From Methylococcus sp. UBA6136 (lineage in GTDB: Bacteria > Pseudomonadota > Gammaproteobacteria > Methylococcales > Methylococcaceae): DNA of 9,421 bases. Below the pieces are notes generated by a model. That model had not been told where the DNA came from. It saw only the letters and a list, made by a program, of their open reading frames with translations, and did no database searches. Both the position numbers and the translations under genes were made by a program. Where the stretch lies: contig DIVI01000071.1 in assembly GCA_002423305.1 (NCBI GenBank), forward strand, positions 11,613 to 21,033. Reading direction: 5' to 3'. Positions 5,228 to 9,421 of this stretch are shown in pieces (position 1 is the first letter of the stretch; the number at the start of each line of letters is the position of its first letter).

Positions 5228-6414
5228 CAACCGATTACGATGTGCTGATCGTTGGCGGCGGTCTGGTCGGTGGCAGTCTTGCGCTTGCCCTCAAGGATGC
5301 CTCGCTTCGCATCGGCCTGGTAGAGGTATTGAGTGATGCCGAGCGGCAGGCATCACCCGCCGGTGACAGGGCGCTGGCCCTGTCGCGGGGTACCGTCCAG
5401 ATTCTGGATGGCCTGGGCATCTGGGCCTCGGTCGCGCCGCACGCCATGGCTATCCGGCATATTCATGTTTCCGACCGCGGACATTTTGGAAAAACCCGCC
5501 TGGATGCCCGGGATAGGGGAGCCGACGCCCTCGGTCATGTCGCTCTTGCCCGTGTCCTGGAAGACGCCATTCAGCAACAACTGGACAGCTCTTCCGTTAC
5601 CCGCCTCTGTCCTGCGCGCATCATGGGTATCCAGTCCGGTCAGGACAGCGCGCTGGTTGCACTCAAACACTGTGGTGACCAACTGAATATTTCCGCCGGA
5701 CTGGTGGTGGCGGCGGATGGCGGCAATTCGACCGTGAGGACCCTGCTGGGCATCGAGCAGAAAGTGCGGGCCTATGGCCAGACCGCGGTCGTGGTCGAGG
5801 TCAATACCAGTAAGGACACCAACTACACGGCCTATGAACGCTTTACTTCATCGGGTCCACTGGCATTTCTGCCGCTGGAACGACGTAAGTGTTCCGTGGT
5901 CTGGACACTGACGGACGAAGAGGCCGAGGATTTTCTGCATCAGGGTGAGCTGGAATTCACGGCGAGCCTGCAGGAGGCGTTTGGCTATTGGCTGGGTACC
6001 CTCTCGCTCGCCAACCGGCCTCAGGGTTTTCCCCTGAAACTGATTCAGGCGGAACGCATGACCGATCAGCGGGTGGTGTTGATCGGCAATGCCATGCATC
6101 AGATCCACCCTGTTGCCGGGCAGGGTTTCAATCTGGGACTCAGGGATGCCGCGGTTCTGGCTGAGCGTATCCAGATCCAGAACCGGCTGGGCGAGGACTT
6201 CGGAGATCCTTTGTTTCTGGGCCAGTATGCCGGGGCCAGACAGGCGGACCTCAACCGGGTGATCCGATTCACGGACAGCCTGGTGCGCATTTTCTCCAAC
6301 GAATTCCCGCCACTTGCCTGGGCCCGGAACCTCGCCCTCATGTCGCTCGACCGAATTCCGGCTGCCAAGCGGCTGCTTTCACGTCATGCGATGGGGTACG
6401 GGATTCGGGGATAA
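5224..6414 (+). CDS. ubiH: 2-octaprenyl-6-methoxyphenol hydroxylase (FAD monooxygenase, ubiquinone synthesis)
   Basis: UbiH is a flavin monooxygenase that hydroxylates the ring of the polyprenylphenol intermediate in ubiquinone biosynthesis, at the membrane within the Ubi complex. The 396-aa protein shows the three class A signatures: the N-terminal GxGxxG (YDVLIVGGGLVGGSLAL, Gly 11, 13, 16, with Glu34 ending strand two), the DG motif AADGGNSTVR (Asp165) and the second FAD motif LIGNAMHQIHPVAGQGFNLGLRDA (Gly288-Asn289). Asn where related enzymes have Asp in the GD motif is usual for UbiH as against UbiI and UbiF. The gene overlaps pepP by ATGA, implying translational coupling. Downstream ubiI, commonly next in line, is absent; a convergent lipoprotein gene begins 8 nt beyond the stop. 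Confidence 0.93.
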   Translation: MTTDYDVLIVGGGLVGGSLALALKDASLRIGLVEVLSDAERQASPAGDRALALSRGTVQILDGLGIWASVAPHAMAIRHIHVSDRGHFGKTRLDARDRGADALGHVALARVLEDAIQQQLDSSSVTRLCPARIMGIQSGQDSALVALKHCGDQLNISAGLVVAADGGNSTVRTLLGIEQKVRAYGQTAVVVEVNTSKDTNYTAYERFTSSGPLAFLPLERRKCSVVWTLTDEEAEDFLHQGELEFTASLQEAFGYWLGTLSLANRPQGFPLKLIQAERMTDQRVVLIGNAMHQIHPVAGQGFNLGLRDAAVLAERIQIQNRLGEDFGDPLFLGQYAGARQADLNRVIRFTDSLVRIFSNEFPPLAWARNLALMSLDRIPAAKRLLSRHAMGYGIRG

Positions 6415-6422
6415 AAACAGTC

Positions 6423-6809
6423 TTATCCGTTGAGTGGGGGCAATCCGGATTCCAGAACCCAGCGGCTGTCGTCCTCATCAAAACGCCAGCGTTGCTGATC
6501 AATGACGGTTTTCTCTACCACGCTCCCGGGCGGGATATAGCGAATTTCAACCGTCTGCATCATCACCTTGCCGCTGGGCAGGAGGTCCCTGAACTGGGGG
6601 CTGTAGGACGTCACCTTGATTTCTGCAAGCCTTTTCCAGTCTGGGGTTTGAAGCGGAGGGGGATCCAGATAGGCCACCGCTTTTTTGAACAGATTCCAGC
6701 GAATGGCAGAACCGTATCCACTGACCTGTTCCTCCATTTTCATCAGATCATAGTCATGCGAACAAGCGGAGAGCAGGATTATGAGAGCGAACCAATACAT
6801 GGTTTTCAC
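6423..6809 (-). CDS. Small predicted lipoprotein of unknown function
   Basis: This 128-aa product begins with a lipoprotein signal: MKTMYWFALIILLSAC, lipobox LSAC with Cys16 as lipidation site. Ser at +2 suggests sorting to the outer membrane. The mature part contains RWNLFKKAVAYLD, then a beta-rich stretch (AEIKVTSYSP, VMMQTVEIRYIPPGSVVEKTVIDQQRWRFDEDDSRWVLES). The final pattern, a Trp-rich strand pair ending near W-x-LESGLPP, resembles small NTF2-like or nuclear-transport-factor-type folds, but I do not recognise the family. The start at 6809 is GTG; an ATG three codons later (6800) is an alternative that loses the Lys of the n-region. No clear Shine-Dalgarno is seen for either. It converges on ubiH with an 8-nt gap and is divergent from the next plus-strand gene, so it is monocistronic. 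Confidence 0.78.
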   Translation of the reverse strand: MKTMYWFALIILLSACSHDYDLMKMEEQVSGYGSAIRWNLFKKAVAYLDPPPLQTPDWKRLAEIKVTSYSPQFRDLLPSGKVMMQTVEIRYIPPGSVVEKTVIDQQRWRFDEDDSRWVLESGLPPLNG

Positions 6810-6898
6810 AGTCAGATGCTGTCGATATGAAGTGTTGAATCTTCAAAGGCGCCTGCCAGACCCACATCAAGCATGGCGTTGTGACATAAAGCTGGTTT

Positions 6899-6928
6899 TT
6901 GACGTTTCTGGCGTTGGGAGCCTATAGT
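6899..6928 (+). promoter_or_regulatory. Sigma70 promoter of the small membrane-anchored protein gene
   Basis: TTGACG (6899-6904) and TATAGT (6923-6928) are 18 bp apart, each with five of six consensus matches. Initiation near 6935 gives a ~25-nt leader before the ATG at 6960, with CGGGA as ribosome binding site. It is the cleanest sigma70-type pair in the window. The rest of the gap between the two divergent genes (6810-6898) shows only two short dyads, at 6835-6846 and 6847-6854. Confidence 0.6.
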
Positions 6929-6959
6929 AACAATTAATGAAAATTTGTCGGGATCAATT

Positions 6960-7424
6960 ATGAAATTTCTCTTCTGGGCCATGGGGTTGCTGGCAGTCAT
7001 CTACTTCATGTCCGTATTCACCTCGAGCACACATGGCATTGACGGCTCCACACAACGATCTGCAGCGAATTCAGTCAAGAAACTGAAGCGCTACATGACT
7101 ACCCAGCAACAGCATATTTTCGAGACTTCCTACGGGGTTCTCGGGGCCATCAAATCCAAGGAAGGCCCGGATGCATTCCTGCCTTTTGTCGACGGCAAGA
7201 CTCCGGATGAGATCATCGATCTCGCACGTCAGGAAGTCAGTGCTCGTATCGCGGCGGGTGATCCCGATCTGGTCAAGTATGGAAGCTGGGAGAATCTGGT
7301 GGGCCTGGGAACCCAGCCTGCCGGCAACCCTACGGGCGGTAAGGCGCAGGCCGTGCAACCGCTTCGAAACTCCGTGCGCGGAGGCCGTGATGATCCTGCC
7401 GTCATGCCGACTCCCGCCCGCTGA
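6960..7424 (+). CDS. Small membrane-anchored protein of unknown function
   Basis: This is a 154-aa product with an N-terminal hydrophobic segment (MKFLFWAMGLLAVIYFMSVF, about residues 3-20) that serves as signal anchor or uncleaved signal, followed by an exported soluble region. The middle is helical: KKLKRYMTTQQQHIFETSYGVLGAIKSKEG, then FVDGKTPDEIIDLARQEVSARI. The combination of a helix ending in a conserved-looking Gly-Lys-Thr-x-x-Glu-Ile-Ile segment reminds me of small periplasmic DUF6694-like proteins, which is only a resemblance. The C-terminal ~45 residues are Gly/Pro/Arg-rich and probably disordered. I chose ATG 6960 over TTG 6945 because CGGGA precedes it at good spacing and it yields a standard signal segment. 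It has its own promoter and converges on rsmI with a 5-nt gap. No function can be assigned. Confidence 0.72.
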   Translation: MKFLFWAMGLLAVIYFMSVFTSSTHGIDGSTQRSAANSVKKLKRYMTTQQQHIFETSYGVLGAIKSKEGPDAFLPFVDGKTPDEIIDLARQEVSARIAAGDPDLVKYGSWENLVGLGTQPAGNPTGGKAQAVQPLRNSVRGGRDDPAVMPTPAR

Positions 7425-7429
7425 TACCC

Positions 7430-8311
7430 TCAGGGAGTCTGCTCGTTCCCTTCCTTCGTTAACCGGAGTGCTTCCTGGTACACCTGTTCCCGGCGCGCTC
7501 CGCTTATTTCGGCCGTGAGCCTGACCGCCGTCTTTACTGAGTTTTCGCTCAGCAACAACTTCAATATCCGAAGCTGGTCGCTCGTGAGAGCGTCCGCCGT
7601 GGATCGATCTCCCGCGCCCTCGATCAGCAGGACAAACTCGCCCAACCGCATGTCAGGATCAGCTGCGAGGATGGCCGCCGCGTTACCGACCCGAGTCTCT
7701 ACCAGGGTCTCATAGCGTTTGGTCAGCTCGCGGGCAATCACCAGTCGGCGGGCCGCTGGAAGAATCTCCGCCAGATCACTGAGGGTGTCCTCAACGCGAT
7801 GTGAAGACTCATAAAAAATCAGCGTTCTCGGCTCATCCTTCAGCGTCTCGAACAAGGCCTTGCGTGCCTGACTTTTACGAGGAGGAAACCCCTCATAGGC
7901 AAACCGATGGCTGGGTAAACCCGAGGCGCAGAGAGCGGCAATCAGGGCACAGGCGCCCGGAATCGGGGAAACGCGAATACCTGCGTCTCGCGCCTGGCGA
8001 ACCAAGGGAAAACCAGGATCATTGATCAGGGGAGTTCCGGCATCGGAGACCAGCGCGACGGTCTCGCCCAGGAGCAGGCGGTCAACCAGCCGTCCCGAAA
8101 TAGCGTCCTCATTATGTTCATGAAGCGCCATAAGCGGACGGTCGATGCCATAATGATCGAGCAACGGCCGGCTATGACGGGTGTCCTCGCATGCAATGAC
8201 ATCGGCCATCTTGAGCACCTCAACCGCCCGAAACCCCAAGTCGCCGAGATTGCCGATGGGTGTGGCGACTAGGTATAGTACGCCGGCTTCAGGTCGCTTT
8301 TCCTGCCTCAT
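7430..8311 (-). CDS. rsmI: 16S rRNA (cytidine(1402)-2'-O)-methyltransferase
   Basis: RsmI uses S-adenosylmethionine to methylate the 2'-OH of C1402 in 16S rRNA, tuning decoding at the P site. The 293-aa product carries the tetrapyrrole-methylase-like fold signatures in order: LYLVATPIGNLGDL (about 12-25), IACEDTRHS (about 39-47), VALVSDAGTPLINDPG (about 85-100), IPGACALIAAL (about 114-124) and LIFYESSHR (about 162-170), then the C-terminal HTH-like tail with SVKTAVRLTAEISGARREQVYQEAL. E. coli RsmI is about 286 aa. I chose ATG 8311: the frame extends to 8419, but that would overlap lpoA and add 36 non-family residues. AGGAG lies about 11 nt upstream and AAGGA abuts the ATG, so the ribosome binding site is ambiguous. 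It is divergent from lpoA, as yraL/yraM are in E. coli. Confidence 0.95.
   Translation of the reverse strand: MRQEKRPEAGVLYLVATPIGNLGDLGFRAVEVLKMADVIACEDTRHSRPLLDHYGIDRPLMALHEHNEDAISGRLVDRLLLGETVALVSDAGTPLINDPGFPLVRQARDAGIRVSPIPGACALIAALCASGLPSHRFAYEGFPPRKSQARKALFETLKDEPRTLIFYESSHRVEDTLSDLAEILPAARRLVIARELTKRYETLVETRVGNAAAILAADPDMRLGEFVLLIEGAGDRSTADALTSDQLRILKLLLSENSVKTAVRLTAEISGARREQVYQEALRLTKEGNEQTP
8250..8279 (+). promoter_or_regulatory. Candidate lpoA promoter inside rsmI
   Basis: TTGCCG (8250-8255) and TATAGT (8274-8279) are 18 bp apart on the plus strand. This is the antisense side of the rsmI N-terminal coding region. Initiation near 8286 would give a leader of about 57 nt before the lpoA ATG. 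Because only 31 nt lie between the two genes, an intragenic location is expected. Confidence 0.4.
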
Positions 8312-8342
8312 TCCTTGCCGTTCTCCTGGGGGATTTCTCACC

Positions 8343-9421
8343 ATGCGAATCACTCGTTTCGTCTTGCTTCTCGTCATGGCATGGGGATTGACAGCATGCC
8401 AGAACACGTTTTTCCGCATGTCATCAACGGCAACACCACCCAGCGATCCCCAGGCCGAATCACTACTCAGATCTGGCGACTACGCCGGTGCGGCTGAGCG
8501 TTATCAGCAACTGGCGCTCGCCTCCAGGTCACCAGATCATTACTTTCTGGAAGCCGCAGATGCCGCGCTGAGAGCGGGCGACAGGGACATGGCCATCAAC
8601 ATGACCAACGGCATCCGACCAAGTGAACTGAACCTCACGGACAACGACCACTACCTGCTGTTGACCGGTCGGCTGGATCTTAATGAGGGAAAAGCCCGGG
8701 AAGCACTGACCAAGCTGAACCGGCTTTCCGACCGGACACTCTCCCGCCAAGACGCAAAAAACTACCACATACTGCGCGCCTCCGCCGAGAACCAGTTGGG
8801 TGACATGATTGCCAGTGCCCGCGAACGCGTCGCCTTGGGAAATCTACTGACACGTCCGGAGGACGTGGAGCGCAACAATGAAGTGATTCATGACACCCTG
8901 GAAAGGGCACCCGCACGGCAACTACTGGATAGACAACCCCCGCCCCCTGATGTACTGGGCGGATGGATGGACTTGACGCATCTCCTAAAAAACACCCCCG
9001 GCAAAGGGTTGGCCTCAGCGGCGGCGAAATGGCGTTCCCGCTATCCTGGCCATCCGGCGAATGGAGCCTTCCTAAAGCGTGCCTTGGCAGATGCCGGGCA
9101 AGTTGATACCTCGCCGCAAAGTGAACGGGTCCGCAGTTCAGAGGTGAGTAAAGCCTTGCCCAACGCCCCCTTCATCGGCGTCATGTTGCCTCTGACCGGT
9201 CCCTATGCGTCTGCATCCGAGGCCATTCGCACCGGAATGACCAATGCCCATGCGGCAGACCGAAGCAGAAACAAACCAGCGCTCTTTTTCACCGATTCCT
9301 CTGCAGGGGATATCTACCAGAGCTACCGGCGGATGGCCGATGGTGGCGCCATTATGGTGGTCGGTCCGTTAATCAAGGATGACATCGGTGCACTCGCCCG
9401 TGGCGGTGATCTCCCCGTGCC
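8343..9421 (+). CDS. lpoA: Penicillin-binding protein activator LpoA, N-terminal ~359 residues (cut by window end)
   Basis: LpoA is an outer-membrane lipoprotein that reaches across the periplasm to stimulate the transpeptidase of PBP1A during peptidoglycan synthesis. The frame is open from ATG 8343 to the last base (359 codons plus 2 nt), so the gene continues outside. The lipoprotein signal is MRITRFVLLLVMAWGLTAC, with Cys19 as lipidation site. Residues ~30-250 form a helical TPR-like domain (AESLLRSGDYAGAAERYQQLAL, YLLLTGRLDLNEGKAREALTKL), ending with WRSRYPGHPA. From about residue 275 the periplasmic-binding-protein-like C-domain begins (APFIGVMLPLTGPYASASEAIRTG, then IMVVGPLIKDDIGALAR). 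Family members run about 600-680 aa, so roughly half is visible. GGGGGA lies 9 nt upstream of the ATG. The divergent rsmI neighbour matches the E. coli arrangement. Confidence 0.93.
   Translation, partial: MRITRFVLLLVMAWGLTACQNTFFRMSSTATPPSDPQAESLLRSGDYAGAAERYQQLALASRSPDHYFLEAADAALRAGDRDMAINMTNGIRPSELNLTDNDHYLLLTGRLDLNEGKAREALTKLNRLSDRTLSRQDAKNYHILRASAENQLGDMIASARERVALGNLLTRPEDVERNNEVIHDTLERAPARQLLDRQPPPPDVLGGWMDLTHLLKNTPGKGLASAAAKWRSRYPGHPANGAFLKRALADAGQVDTSPQSERVRSSEVSKALPNAPFIGVMLPLTGPYASASEAIRTGMTNAHAADRSRNKPALFFTDSSAGDIYQSYRRMADGGAIMVVGPLIKDDIGALARGGDLPV

Noticed and set aside
4670..5230. 186-codon minus-strand open frame within pepP
   Set aside because: It is an antisense shadow of the pepP catalytic domain, with no ribosome binding site or family resemblance.
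7427..7435. CCCTCAGGG dyad between the two convergent genes
   Set aside because: It has a 4-bp stem with a 1-nt centre, too small to be a terminator or operator, and lies partly within the rsmI stop region.

Overview
This window reads as chromosomal DNA of a gammaproteobacterium. The strongest argument is synteny: zapA followed by 6S RNA on the minus strand, divergent from ygfB-pepP-ubiH on the plus strand, and further on a divergent rsmI/lpoA pair. Both arrangements are classic gammaproteobacterial housekeeping neighbourhoods. UbiH implies ubiquinone-based respiration, and LpoA implies a Gram-negative envelope with PBP1A. I cannot name the genus. An outer-membrane cytochrome-porin gene at the left end is of a kind common in chemolithotrophic and metal-oxidising proteobacteria, which makes such a lifestyle possible but does not prove it.

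Left region (1-1775, minus strand): a putative two-gene transcript encodes a c-type monoheme protein fused to a predicted beta-barrel (450 aa, Cyc2-like architecture), followed 3 nt later by the first 61 codons of an exported protein with a very methionine-rich N-terminus that runs off the window. The upstream 234-nt gap carries a good sigma54-type -24/-12 element, an IHF-like site, an AT-rich perfect dyad and candidate enhancer-like repeats. This is the most interesting, accessory-looking part of the window.

Middle-left (1776-3273, minus strand): an atypical NAD(P)-binding SDR (YeeZ-like), a clearly recognisable 6S RNA gene with its own promoter, and an unusually short zapA. The SDR gene sits where fau (5-formyl-THF cyclo-ligase) normally follows 6S RNA.

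Middle (3362-6414, plus strand): the operon ygfB-pepP-ubiH, with a 12-nt gap and then an ATGA overlap. The usual fourth gene ubiI is not present. ubiH converges on a small lipoprotein gene (6423-6809, minus). Divergent from that is a small membrane-anchored protein of unknown function (6960-7424, plus) with a clear promoter.

Right region (7430-9421): rsmI (minus strand), which methylates 16S rRNA C1402, diverges from lpoA (plus strand), the outer-membrane lipoprotein activator of PBP1A, which is cut by the window end. Only about 31 nt separate the two start codons, so the lpoA promoter must lie inside rsmI.

I see no tRNA, rRNA, CRISPR, transposase, integrase or phage gene. Apart from the left-end operon the window is ordinary housekeeping sequence, and I found no convincing new multi-gene system.
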